Below the pieces are notes generated by a model. It was not told where the DNA came from. It saw only the letters and a program-made list of their open reading frames with translations, and did no database searches. Both the position numbers and the translations under genes were made by a program. Below, one piece after another: positions 1 through 6,868 of a DNA stretch of 9,776 nt; within the stretch, counting starts at the first letter, position 1; each line of letters begins with the position of its first letter. Source of the stretch: JBFWIW01 sp050253535 (GTDB lineage Bacteria; Bacillota; Clostridia; Oscillospirales; Oscillospiraceae); assembly GCA_050253535.1 (NCBI GenBank), contig JBFWIW010000087.1, positions 1 through 9,776 of the forward strand, written 5' to 3'.

Positions 1-216
1 GAGACGATGAACGGCGACGGCTTCTGCAAGATCATTTATGAAAAGGACAAAAACCGCATCGTCGGCGTGCACATGATCGGAAACTACGCGTCCGAAATCA
101 TCTACGGCGCCGCCATGATGCTGGACACCGAACTGCCGCCCGAGAGGCTTAAAAAACTCGTTTTCCCGCACCCCACGGTCAGCGAAATAATCCGCGAGGC
201 GCTTTTCAAAATTTAA
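1..216 (+). CDS. lpdA: Dihydrolipoyl dehydrogenase (E3), C-terminal end, partial
   Basis: This is the last 71 residues of a flavin disulfide oxidoreductase; the start lies outside the window. E3 reoxidises the dihydrolipoyl arm of the E2 subunit of 2-oxoacid dehydrogenase complexes (or of glycine cleavage H protein) and passes electrons to NAD+. The visible part is the dimerisation domain: a 'GVHMIGNYASEII' stretch followed by 'FPHPTVSEIIREAL', where the His-Pro and the following Glu match the catalytic His/Glu pair that E3 supplies across the dimer interface. Mercuric reductase and related enzymes share the fold but lack the HPT-x-SE ending, so E3 is the best call. It lies 91 bases upstream of a fused E1 gene on the same strand, which supports a 2-oxoacid dehydrogenase operon. 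An E2 gene is not visible and would be expected further upstream. Confidence 0.9.
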   Translation, partial: ETMNGDGFCKIIYEKDKNRIVGVHMIGNYASEIIYGAAMMLDTELPPERLKKLVFPHPTVSEIIREALFKI

Positions 217-241
217 TTTTTAGGCTGACAAAAGTAAAACC

Positions 242-273
242 GCCCGCTGAAATCTGTACAGCGTTTTGCGGGC
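242..273 (+). other. Intergenic hairpin between E3 and E1 genes
   Basis: GCCCGCTG (242-249) can pair in two steps with CAGCG (259-263) and GCGGGC (268-273), leaving a TTTT bulge in the 3' side. Only a short, interrupted T tract follows, so it is not a convincing terminator. It could be a processing or mRNA-stability hairpin, or a leaky attenuator, between two genes of one operon. This reading is inferred from pairing only. Confidence 0.35.
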
Positions 274-307
274 TTTGAAACAGTTATTCGGAAAGGAAGA
301 ATATCAA

Positions 308-2779
308 ATGTCCAAATCTATTTACATTGATCCTGCCGCTACAAGAGCCCCCGGTAAGATTAAGTTCAAGGATATCCCCGTAAACGTCTACAACAAGACG
401 GTCTCTCAGGAGCGGAAGAACTATTCCGACGAGGACCTTGTCCGCATCTACAGGGATATCACCATCCTCCGCGAGTTTGAGTCCATGCTCAATCAGATCA
501 AGACACAGGCTCAGTACAACGGCATTGAAACCACGTACCCCGGCCCTGCGCACCTCTCCCTTGGCCAGGAGGCGTCATGTGTCGGCCAGGCATATCTTCT
601 CGGCCGCGACGATATCATCTTCGGAAGCCACAGAAGCCACAGCGAAATTCTGGCAAAGTCCCTCTCCGCCATTCAGAAGCTCTCTGACGCGGAACTCATG
701 GACGTCATGGAGAACTTCCTTGGCGGCAAGACGCTCCGCGCTGTTGAGAAGTTCGGCAAGACCGAAAACGTCAAGGAGCTTGCCATCCGCTTCCTCCTCT
801 ACGGCGCGCTCTCTGAGCTCTTTGCCCGCCAGAACGGTTTCCACCACGGCATGGGCGGTTCGATGCACGCTTTCTTCCTGCCCTTCGGCGTTTATCCGAA
901 CAACGCCATCGTCGGCGGCAGCGCGACGATCTCTGCCGGCGCCGCCCTTTACAAAAAGCTGAACGATAGAAAAGGCATCGTCATCTGCAACATCGGCGAC
1001 GGCTCCATCGGCTGCGGTCCTGTCTGGGAGGCGTTCAACTTCGCCGCCATGGATCAGTACAAAACCCTCTGGGAAGAGGGTAAAAAAGGCGGCCTGCCCG
1101 TCCTCTTCAACATATTCAACAACGGTTACGGCATGGGCGGCCAGACGCGCGGCGAGACCATGGCGTACGACATGGTTGCCCGAATCGGCGCCGGTATAAC
1201 ACCCAACCAGATGCACGCCGAGCGTGTTGACGGCTGGAACCCGCTGGCCGTCATCGAGGCCATGCACCGCAAGAAAGAGATCCTCGAGAAAGGCGACGGC
1301 CCGGTTCTTCTCGACGTCGTCACTTATCGTCTCCTCGGCCACTCCACATCGGACCAGAACGCCTATCGCACCAAGGAGGAGATCGAGGCATGGCGCGAGC
1401 AGGATCCGATTATCTCCTACAGAAAGGCTCTTGTCGACGCCGGCGTCGCTCCCGACTCAAAGTTTGAGGATATCCTCAAGGAGACCGTTGAGCGCATGAC
1501 CATGATCTGCAAGTACGCGGATGACAAGGATATTTCTCCCTACACCGATTTTGACAAGAATCCCCGCTTCCTCGAAAACCTCATGTTCTCCAATGAAAAT
1601 GTTCCCTCCATGGACCCGAACGGCAAAGTCCGTGTGGACGGTCCCAAGGAGTCCTGCTCCAGAGTCCAGCAGATCGCCGGCAAGGAGCGGTTTGCATTTA
1701 AGGACGGCAAGCCCGTCAGCAAGATGAAGACTTACAATATCCGCGACGCGATCTTCGAGCCCCTTATCGACAAGTATTACGAAGATCCGACTCTCGTCGC
1801 CTACGGCGAGGATGTCCGCGACTGGGGCGGCGCTTTCGCCGTTTATCGCGGCCTGACTGATGTCATCCCTTATTCCAGACTGTTCAACTCCCCAATTTCC
1901 GAAGCCGCTATCGTCGGCTCTGCTGTCGGTTACTGCATGTGCGGCGGCCGCGCGGTTGTCGAGCTCATGTACGCAGACTTTATAGGCCGTGCCGGCGATG
2001 AAGTTTTCAACCAGATGTCAAAGTGGCAGGCTATGAGTGCCGACATTCTCAAAATGCCTATGGTTCTACGTGTCTCAGTCGGCTCCAAATACGGCGCGCA
2101 GCACTCTCAGGACTGGGTCGCGCTCTGCGCCCACATCCCGGGCCTAAAGGTCTGCTTCCCCGCAACTCCTTGGGAGGCCAAGGGCCTTATGACAGCGGCA
2201 CTGAACGGAACAGACCCCGTCGTGTTCTTCGAAAGCCAGAGAATTTATGATATCGGCGAGCAGTTCCATGAGGGAGGCGTTCCGGCCGAACCCTATGAAA
2301 TAAAAATGGGCGATGTGAACGTTATCCGCGAGGGCAAGGACGTCACCATCCTCACCATCGGCGCGACGCTTTACAGAGCTGTCGAAGCGGCAAAGACTCT
2401 CTCCGAGAAGTATGGAATGGAAGCTGAGGTCATAAACCTCCACAGCCTCGTACCGCTGGATTATACCCGAATAATCGAGTCTGTAAAGAAGACCGGACGT
2501 GTCGTCCTTGCTTCCGATGCCTGCGCCAGAGGGTCCTTCCTCAATGACGTGGCTGCCAACATCGGCAACCTCTGCTTTGATTACCTGGATGCGCCTCCGG
2601 CAGTCGTCGGTGCAAGAAACTGGATTACACCTCCCTACGAGTACGACAAGTATTTCTTCCCGCAGCCTGAGTGGATTATCGATGCAATAAACGACAAGAT
2701 TGTCCCGATCCCGGGCTATGTTTCCGGCACGACGGTGTCGGAGACGGAGCTCATAAGAAGAGCCAAAGCAGGCGTGTAA
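308..2779 (+). CDS. Fused 2-oxoacid dehydrogenase E1 alpha-beta subunit
   Basis: An 823-residue thiamine-diphosphate enzyme that should decarboxylate a 2-oxoacid and transfer the acyl group to the lipoyl arm of E2. Residues about 40-400 are E1-alpha: 'GMGGSMH' (181-187), a GDG (230-232) to NN (271-272) ThDP/Mg motif, and 'RLLGHSTSDQ' (341-350) at the usual phosphorylation-loop position. Residues about 474-800 are E1-beta: 'VAYGEDV' (497-503), 'SPISEAAIVG' (528-537) with the ThDP-activating Glu532, and 'AQHSQDW' (597-603). E1 alpha and beta are usually separate proteins of about 330-400 and 325 residues; here a linker of about 70 residues joins them without a stop. The ATG at 308 is preferred over an in-frame TTG at 266 because AAGGAAG lies 8 bases upstream of it. 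Codons favour ATC, CTC and GTC much more than downstream genes do, suggesting strong expression. Whether the substrate is pyruvate, a branched-chain 2-oxoacid or acetoin cannot be decided here. Confidence 0.93.
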   Translation: MSKSIYIDPAATRAPGKIKFKDIPVNVYNKTVSQERKNYSDEDLVRIYRDITILREFESMLNQIKTQAQYNGIETTYPGPAHLSLGQEASCVGQAYLLGRDDIIFGSHRSHSEILAKSLSAIQKLSDAELMDVMENFLGGKTLRAVEKFGKTENVKELAIRFLLYGALSELFARQNGFHHGMGGSMHAFFLPFGVYPNNAIVGGSATISAGAALYKKLNDRKGIVICNIGDGSIGCGPVWEAFNFAAMDQYKTLWEEGKKGGLPVLFNIFNNGYGMGGQTRGETMAYDMVARIGAGITPNQMHAERVDGWNPLAVIEAMHRKKEILEKGDGPVLLDVVTYRLLGHSTSDQNAYRTKEEIEAWREQDPIISYRKALVDAGVAPDSKFEDILKETVERMTMICKYADDKDISPYTDFDKNPRFLENLMFSNENVPSMDPNGKVRVDGPKESCSRVQQIAGKERFAFKDGKPVSKMKTYNIRDAIFEPLIDKYYEDPTLVAYGEDVRDWGGAFAVYRGLTDVIPYSRLFNSPISEAAIVGSAVGYCMCGGRAVVELMYADFIGRAGDEVFNQMSKWQAMSADILKMPMVLRVSVGSKYGAQHSQDWVALCAHIPGLKVCFPATPWEAKGLMTAALNGTDPVVFFESQRIYDIGEQFHEGGVPAEPYEIKMGDVNVIREGKDVTILTIGATLYRAVEAAKTLSEKYGMEAEVINLHSLVPLDYTRIIESVKKTGRVVLASDACARGSFLNDVAANIGNLCFDYLDAPPAVVGARNWITPPYEYDKYFFPQPEWIIDAINDKIVPIPGYVSGTTVSETELIRRAKAGV

Positions 2780-2792
2780 TTTTTCCGCATTG

Positions 2793-3449
2793 ATGAAAAG
2801 GGAAAAAACGAAGGCCGTCCTCTTCGATCTGGACGGAACACTCCTTAAAACCTATGACGATTTTGCCATCAGCATGAACCGTGCGTTTGAGAAATGCGGC
2901 TTTCCGACACATCCGCACGATTACTATCTCCGGTTTTTCGGAGCAGGTATCCGAGAAATATTTGAGGCCGTCTTACCGGATTATAAGGATCGGGCAAGGT
3001 TTGAGGAAGTACTCAATGTTTATGAGGAAGACTACCTGACAAACTGTACGGTCAGGACGGCCAGATATCCAAAAATGAGCGAGACGCTTTCTGTCCTCCG
3101 CGATTCCGCGGTACGATGCGGAATTATAACGAACAAGACGGAGAACGTTTCACGGATGCAGATAGAGCATTTTTATCCCGATACCGCCTTTGAATTTATA
3201 TGGGGAGGCACCGGAGAGAGACCGCTCAAGCCGGAGGCAGCAGCCGGAAGGGAAGCCTGCCTGAAGCTGGGGCTCTCCCCATCCGAGATCATGTATGTCG
3301 GAGACAGCGAGACGGATATGATCTTCGCCAAAAGAGCGGGGTTTTTCGCTCTGGGCGCCGAATGGGGATACCGCGGGCGGGAAAAATTAATTAACTCAGG
3401 CGCGGACGCCGTCATAGACTCGGCGCCCGAAATAATAGAGTACATTTGA
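2793..3449 (+). CDS. HAD-superfamily hydrolase, phosphoglycolate phosphatase-like
   Basis: A 218-residue cytoplasmic phosphatase of the haloacid dehalogenase superfamily. All four motifs are present: nucleophile motif I 'FDLDGT' (11-16, nucleophile Asp12), motif II 'IITNK' (111-115), the motif III lysine in 'LKPEA' (Lys146), and motif IV 'GDSETD' (170-175). The helical cap sits between motifs I and II (about 18-95), as in the Gph/PGP class. These enzymes remove phosphate from phosphoglycolate or other small sugar and nucleotide phosphates; the substrate here is unknown. The start lies 13 bases after the E1 stop and shows no clear Shine-Dalgarno sequence, so translation may depend on coupling to E1. 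An adjacent TTG at 2790 is the only other start available. The gene is probably the last of the E3-E1 operon, because a strong terminator follows at once. Confidence 0.88.
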   Translation: MKREKTKAVLFDLDGTLLKTYDDFAISMNRAFEKCGFPTHPHDYYLRFFGAGIREIFEAVLPDYKDRARFEEVLNVYEEDYLTNCTVRTARYPKMSETLSVLRDSAVRCGIITNKTENVSRMQIEHFYPDTAFEFIWGGTGERPLKPEAAAGREACLKLGLSPSEIMYVGDSETDMIFAKRAGFFALGAEWGYRGREKLINSGADAVIDSAPEIIEYI

Positions 3450-3468
3450 CTTCTTCACTATTTTACCT

Positions 3469-3514
3469 GCAGTCAGCGCGGGCTCTTTGAGCCCGCGCTG
3501 ACTGCTTGTTTTAT
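3469..3514 (+). terminator. Strong intrinsic terminator
   Basis: A perfect 17-bp stem (3469-3485 with 3489-3505, core GCGCGGGCTC) has a 3-base TTT loop and is followed by TTGTTTTATT. It ends the E3-E1-HAD transcription unit. The 5' flank is not A-rich, so it acts mainly for the + strand. Confidence 0.93.
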
Positions 3515-3602
3515 TGAAAAATGGTGAGGCGGAAGCCATGATATTTTTGACAGCCGGTGCATTTATTTTACAGAAATTTAACTGCGATCATACCAAAATA
3601 TG

Positions 3603-3631
3603 TTGCTGCATTATAGCAAATGTGATATCAT
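3603..3631 (+). promoter_or_regulatory. Promoter of the NagD-like gene
   Basis: TTGCTG (3603-3608) and TATCAT (3626-3631) are separated by 17 bases, with an extended -10 TGA immediately before TATCAT. It lies between the preceding terminator and the ribosome binding site of the next gene, giving a leader of about 32 nt. Confidence 0.55.
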
Positions 3632-3670
3632 CTGAACAGAGAACGGTAACTAACGTCGGGAGGCATATTA

Positions 3671-4456
3671 ATGGACAGACTGAGAGAAAAGCTTGGTTTC
3701 ATGTGCGACATGGACGGCGTCATCTACCACGGCGAGAACCTTCTCCCGGGAGTGAAGGAATTTGTAGAATGGTTATACAAAGAAAATAAGAAATTTTTAT
3801 TTCTGACAAACGCCAGCGGCAAAGGCCCGAAGGAGCTCCAGCAGAAGCTATACCGCATGGGGTTGGATGTTGACGAGAGCCATTTCTATACTAGCGGACT
3901 TGCCACGGCTAAATTTATAGCCGCACAGAGTCCCGGGTGCAGCGCCTATGTTATCGGAGACTCCGGCCTCTATAATGCGCTGTACGAGCAGGGCATAACT
4001 GTAAACGACGTCAATCCTGATTATGTCATAATCGGGGAAACTGCAAATTATAATTTCGCAACAATGTCCAGAGCCATGCACCATGTGTTGAACGGCGCGA
4101 GGCTCATTGGCACAAACCCAGACCTCACCGGCCCGTCGGAGGGGGGGCTTATCCCCGCGTGCCGTGCGCTTGTAGATCCGGTGGAGTTAACGACCGGCAA
4201 GAGTGCCTATTACGTGGGAAAGCCCAACCCGCTCATGATGAGGACGGGACTGCGGCTCCTGGGCGTTCATTCGGCGGAGGCTTGCATGATTGGCGACCGT
4301 ATGGATACGGATGTCATCGCCGGAATTGAGAGCGGACTTGACACCGTTCTGGTTCTCTCGGGCGTCACAACGCCGGAGTTAATCAAGCAGTACCCCTTCA
4401 GGCCCAGACTCGTGCTCTCCGGCGTCGGCGACATTCCCCAGAATGACAGAGATTGA
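3671..4456 (+). CDS. HAD-IIA family hydrolase (NagD / 4-nitrophenylphosphatase-like)
   Basis: A 261-residue cytoplasmic phosphatase. Motif I 'DMDGVIYHG' (13-21) with Asp13 as nucleophile, 'FLTNAS' (44-49) as motif II, 'VGKPNP' (182-187) supplying the motif III lysine, and 'GDRMDTD' (208-214) as motif IV identify the HAD-IIA class. Members carry a large C2 cap between motifs II and III and include NagD nucleotide phosphatases, AraL and eukaryotic phosphoglycolate phosphatase. The length fits the family. The exact substrate (nucleoside monophosphate, sugar phosphate or other) cannot be read from the sequence. The start is supported by GGGAGG 7 bases upstream. The gene is flanked by the terminator at 3469-3514 and by the promoter of the ECF gene, which overlaps its stop codon, so it seems to be a single-gene unit unless transcription reads on. 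Confidence 0.92.
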   Translation: MDRLREKLGFMCDMDGVIYHGENLLPGVKEFVEWLYKENKKFLFLTNASGKGPKELQQKLYRMGLDVDESHFYTSGLATAKFIAAQSPGCSAYVIGDSGLYNALYEQGITVNDVNPDYVIIGETANYNFATMSRAMHHVLNGARLIGTNPDLTGPSEGGLIPACRALVDPVELTTGKSAYYVGKPNPLMMRTGLRLLGVHSAEACMIGDRMDTDVIAGIESGLDTVLVLSGVTTPELIKQYPFRPRLVLSGVGDIPQNDRD

Positions 4457-4481
4457 CAATGCCTGATCAACCCGCTATAAT
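4453..4481 (+). promoter_or_regulatory. Exact-consensus sigma-A promoter for the ECF-kinase operon
   Basis: TTGACA (4453-4458) and TATAAT (4476-4481) are separated by exactly 17 bases, a full consensus match in both boxes. The -35 box overlaps the stop codon of the NagD-like gene. Transcription should begin near 4488, about 120 bases before the next start codon. Confidence 0.85.
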
Positions 4482-4487
4482 AATTTT

Positions 4488-4600
4488 TAACAGTCGGCTG
4501 AAGCTGGCAGAAACTCGTAGCTTCTTGTAATAACGATGCCATGAAGGTGTTGCGCCGCCGGAAAAGCGGCTTTGCCTTTGTGGCATTATTATTTAAGGGG
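4488..4600 (+). promoter_or_regulatory. Structured 5' leader of the ECF S-component gene (possible riboswitch)
   Basis: The leader folds into two hairpins. The first pairs GAAGCT (4500-4505) with AGCTTC (4519-4524). The second is a larger three-tier hairpin: ATGCCA (4536-4541) with TGGCAT (4581-4586), AAGG (4544-4547) with CCTT (4575-4578), and GCCGC (4554-4558) with GCGGC (4566-4570). It ends about 9 bases before the ribosome binding site. S-component genes are often controlled by vitamin-sensing riboswitches, but I could not match this leader to the THF, TPP, cobalamin or preQ1 consensus sequences that I know. Confidence 0.45.
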
Positions 4601-4607
4601 TAATAAA

Positions 4608-5144
4608 ATGAAAAGAATCAGTATAAAGAGAATGGTTTTGTCCGCGATGTTTCTTGCGATTGGCCTCGTCCTGCCGTTCCTCACGGGGCAGATTCCGCAG
4701 ATCGGCAGCATGCTCCTGCCTATGCACCTGCCGGTACTTATATGCGGCTTCGTCTGCGGCGGATGGTGGGGCCTGGCCGTCGGCATTATTTGTCCCGTGC
4801 TGCGCTCCGTTATATTCGGAATGCCGCCGATGTTCCCGACAGCCGCGGCGATGGCTCTGGAGCTAGGCGTTTACGGGCTGATAACTGGCATTTTATACAA
4901 CGCGCTGCCGAAAAACAGGCTGTCTGTTTATGTCGCGCTCATCGCCGCAATGGCGGCGGGCAGGATAGTTTGGGGGCTTGCGCGCCTCATCTTCTCCTTC
5001 GCATCCACAGCGGCCTTCACATGGCAGGCATTCATCGCGGGGGCGATAACGACGGCGATACCCGGCATCGTTCTCCAGATAGTCATTGTGCCGGTCATCA
5101 TCTTTATCATAGAAAGACGGAAACTCGTACCGATACAAAAATAG
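4608..5144 (+). CDS. ECF transporter S component (substrate-binding membrane subunit)
   Basis: A 178-residue, very hydrophobic protein with about six predicted membrane segments (roughly 9-26, 34-52, 54-72, 80-102, 108-130 and 140-168) and a basic cytoplasmic tail. The features 'GQIPQIGSMLLPMHLPVLICG' and 'RSVIFGMPPMFPTA' resemble the PF12822-type S components of energy-coupling-factor vitamin importers, which bind substrate and dock onto a shared EcfA/A'/T module; no ECF module gene is in the window. The ligand is not assigned. The ATG at 4608 is chosen because AAGGGG lies 7 bases upstream and the N-terminal basic stretch 'MKRISIKR' fits; an upstream in-frame extension to 4572 would run through the leader hairpin. 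It is followed 9 bases later by a kinase gene, so the imported compound may be trapped by phosphorylation. Confidence is high for an S component and low for any specific vitamin. Confidence 0.88.
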   Translation: MKRISIKRMVLSAMFLAIGLVLPFLTGQIPQIGSMLLPMHLPVLICGFVCGGWWGLAVGIICPVLRSVIFGMPPMFPTAAAMALELGVYGLITGILYNALPKNRLSVYVALIAAMAAGRIVWGLARLIFSFASTAAFTWQAFIAGAITTAIPGIVLQIVIVPVIIFIIERRKLVPIQK

Positions 5145-5153
5145 GAGAGAACC

Positions 5154-6188
5154 TTGGAAGAACTGAGAGCGCTCCTCGCGGCGGCGTATAAAAGCCATCC
5201 GAATATGGAAATCCGGGACGCGGTAAAGTTTATATACCAGAACGAATTCGGTCCAGGCCATATAATAAAGGACCGGGGCGACAGCCTGCGCAGGCTGGTA
5301 TCGGAGCTAAAAACGGTTGATGCCGGAGAGGAGGTTCCCGGCGAGCCGATAGGGAATGGGCTTTTCCGCCTTTCGCTTCGGTATGCGAAGGGAAGGCTAT
5401 CGCCGGAGACGATAAACGCGATGTTAATAAACACTGCCAATAACGTTGCCGGAAGAAGGGGTCGCTTTGCTGAAAAACTAAAGCTGCTTAAAATGCTGCC
5501 TTTCGACGGGATGGAATGCGAAAAATACCTCTCGGCATATGAAAAAGCCGGTTTCCCGGCGGTGAGCCACAGCGAGATATACCGCTTTGAGTACAGTCCC
5601 GCATACCGAATTATTGATGACCGCTTTGTTCGTTTTCTTCCTGTGTTCGAAACTGTTGACCGCCTTATGGCAGGTGGCAAGCCAGTCGTCTGTGCCATAG
5701 ACGGGTACTGTGCGTCCGGCAAGACGACGCTCGCTGAGCTTATGGAAAGCGTATATGACTGTAGCGTCTTCCACATGGACAACTTTTTTCTGCCGCCGGA
5801 TATGAAAACGGCGGAGAGGCTAAAGATACCGGGCGGTAACGTCCACTGGGAGAGATTCAGGGAGGAGGTGGCGCTCCCGCTTTCAAAGGGGGATAGAGTC
5901 ACTTTCCGCAGATATGACTGTGGGACGGGAACATTTTTGCCGAAGAAAACAGTTCTGCCTGAAAAACTTTCCGTTGTTGAGGGTTCCTACGCCCTGCATC
6001 CTGAGCTGCGCGGGTTTTACACTCTGCGTATCATGCTGAAGCTTCCTTATGCCGATCGGGTGGAGCGGATAAGGCGGCGAAATGGCGAAGAGCTCCTCAA
6101 AAGGTTTGTGAAAGAGTGGATACCGCTTGAAAACAGGTATTTTGAAGCCTGCGGCGTTGAGAAATGCTGTGATATAGAAATAGACTAA
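5154..6188 (+). CDS. Two-domain protein: conserved N-terminal domain plus uridine kinase-like P-loop domain
   Basis: A 344-residue protein. Residues about 175-340 form a P-loop kinase domain of the uridine kinase/phosphoribulokinase type: Walker A 'GYCASGKTT' (184-192), 'FHMDNFF' (206-212) with acidic Asp209, 'NVHWERF' (229-235), a Walker-B-like 'VVEGSYALHP' (274-283), and an arginine-rich lid 'RIRRRNGEE' (305-313). Residues 1-165 are a separate domain without a motif that I can name; landmarks are 'FIYQNEFGPGHII' (26-38) and 'EPIGNGLFRLSL' (64-75). I have seen similar sequences in clostridial proteins of unknown function. The start is a TTG at 5154 with AGGAGA overlapping the stop of the ECF gene; the next ATG, at codon 18, has no good ribosome site and would cut the domain. 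Co-transcription with an S component suggests phosphorylation of an imported nucleoside or vitamin. The substrate is not visible. Confidence 0.85.
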   Translation: MEELRALLAAAYKSHPNMEIRDAVKFIYQNEFGPGHIIKDRGDSLRRLVSELKTVDAGEEVPGEPIGNGLFRLSLRYAKGRLSPETINAMLINTANNVAGRRGRFAEKLKLLKMLPFDGMECEKYLSAYEKAGFPAVSHSEIYRFEYSPAYRIIDDRFVRFLPVFETVDRLMAGGKPVVCAIDGYCASGKTTLAELMESVYDCSVFHMDNFFLPPDMKTAERLKIPGGNVHWERFREEVALPLSKGDRVTFRRYDCGTGTFLPKKTVLPEKLSVVEGSYALHPELRGFYTLRIMLKLPYADRVERIRRRNGEELLKRFVKEWIPLENRYFEACGVEKCCDIEID

Positions 6189-6214
6189 AACCGCCGCGAT
6201 TGCGACGGTTTTTT
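6187..6214. terminator. Bidirectional terminator between convergent genes
   Basis: AAAACCG (6187-6193) pairs with CGGTTTT (6206-6212), with an inner CGC/GCG pairing around GATT and one mismatch. A run of six T follows on the + strand, and AAAA on the other side gives a shorter U run for the - strand. It overlaps the stop codon of the kinase gene and lies 69 bases past the end of the convergent DUF3842 gene. Confidence 0.8.
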
Positions 6215-6282
6215 CCTTTATTTGATTAGAAGGTGAGCGGCGCTTTGGCCGGAAAAATTAGGAAATTGTGGTGGACGGAAGA

Positions 6283-6687
6283 TTACAGCAGTTTGCCGAC
6301 TTCTTTCACGGCCTCGTTTATGTAGCCTGAGAGGGGCATATTTGACGTTCCGGCTACGGTGATGTTACAGTTGGTTATCGGAATCAGCACCTTGTGCGCA
6401 TGGCTCCCGCCGACGGCCTCGGCCATTTTGGGTGTGACTTCGCCCATTATAGCGTGCGCCGTAATTATCCCTATTGGGCCGACAATGATATCGGCTTCCA
6501 CCGCATTTCTTACAACAGGATTTTCACCGGTCGCTCCGAGGTCGGCTCCGGCCTTAATCATGGCGGAGGTCGCTATGCTGTTCGTACCGATAGCGACGAC
6601 CTTAAGCTCCGGATAATCCTCTTTAAGACGTCGGACGATGAGAGCGCCGATTCTTCCGCCCTGTCCGTCGACTATTAGTATCTTCAT
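6283..6687 (-). CDS. DUF3842 family protein
   Basis: A 134-residue protein matching my memory of the DUF3842 family (PF12953), small proteins of unknown function found mostly in Clostridia. Conserved landmarks are the N-terminal 'IVDGQGGRIG' (5-14, resembling a Rossmann-type nucleotide-binding turn), 'GTNSIATSAM' (34-43), 'GATGEN' (51-56), 'GPIGII' (70-75) and 'SHAHKVLIPI' (95-104). No signal peptide or membrane segment is visible, so it should be cytoplasmic. The start is supported by GGGAGG 7 bases upstream on the - strand. It diverges from a fumarase alpha gene with 246 bases between the two starts, and a symmetric promoter element close to the fumarase gene appears to serve both. Family identity is fairly sure; function is unknown. 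Confidence 0.88.
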   Translation of the reverse strand: MKILIVDGQGGRIGALIVRRLKEDYPELKVVAIGTNSIATSAMIKAGADLGATGENPVVRNAVEADIIVGPIGIITAHAIMGEVTPKMAEAVGGSHAHKVLIPITNCNITVAGTSNMPLSGYINEAVKEVGKLL

Positions 6688-6864
6688 TACAATGCCTCCC
6701 TCTTAATTTCGGAATTAAAGAATATCACGGCCGGGCATTTTCTTCAACAGCTTATTGTTAAATTGTATCTATAATGTTAAAATAACCGCAAAGCGCTTTA
6801 CAGCGCATGTGTCCTCTCCGAGGGCACGCACTGTAATTTTAAGCCATGTGTCGGAGACGCCATA
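6688..6864 (-). promoter_or_regulatory. Long structured 5' leader of the DUF3842 gene
   Basis: If the - strand promoter in the 19-bp inverted repeat is used, the DUF3842 mRNA has a leader of about 170 nt. It can form a hairpin around CCTC-GGA-GAGG with a 7-bp lower stem (two G-U pairs), and a second hairpin GCGCT-GTAA-AGCGC. A TATAAT on the + strand at 6770-6775 lacks a good -35. I do not recognise a known RNA family. Confidence 0.3.
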
Positions 6865-6868
6865 TGGC
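6859..6868. repeat. 10-bp palindrome GCCATATGGC
   Basis: A perfect self-complementary decamer that touches the left end of the 19-bp inverted repeat. It could be a protein-binding half of the same control region. No known regulator consensus is matched. Confidence 0.4.

Noticed and set aside
266..307. An in-frame TTG start giving a 14-residue longer E1 protein
   Set aside because: It has no ribosome site and lies inside the intergenic hairpin, whereas the ATG at 308 has AAGGAAG at good spacing.
575..1342. Long open frame of 255 codons on the - strand inside the E1 gene
   Set aside because: It is antisense to a clearly conserved enzyme, has low-complexity composition set by the GC-rich third codon positions, and has no ribosome site.
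3547..3575. TTGACA at 3547-3552 as a promoter for the NagD-like gene
   Set aside because: No acceptable -10 lies 16-18 bases downstream; TTGCTG-17-TATCAT further on is better and nearer to the gene.
3514..3789. 91-codon frame overlapping the start of the NagD-like gene
   Set aside because: It reads through the promoter and into another frame of a conserved gene, and the translated sequence has no recognisable character.
4488..4600. THF, TPP or cobalamin riboswitch before the ECF gene
   Set aside because: The conserved core sequences of these classes, as I know them, are not present, so only an unassigned structured leader is reported.
4928..5902. Open frame of 324 codons on the - strand across the ECF and kinase genes
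   Set aside because: It is serine/arginine/proline-rich and overlaps two well-supported genes; no motif or ribosome site supports it.
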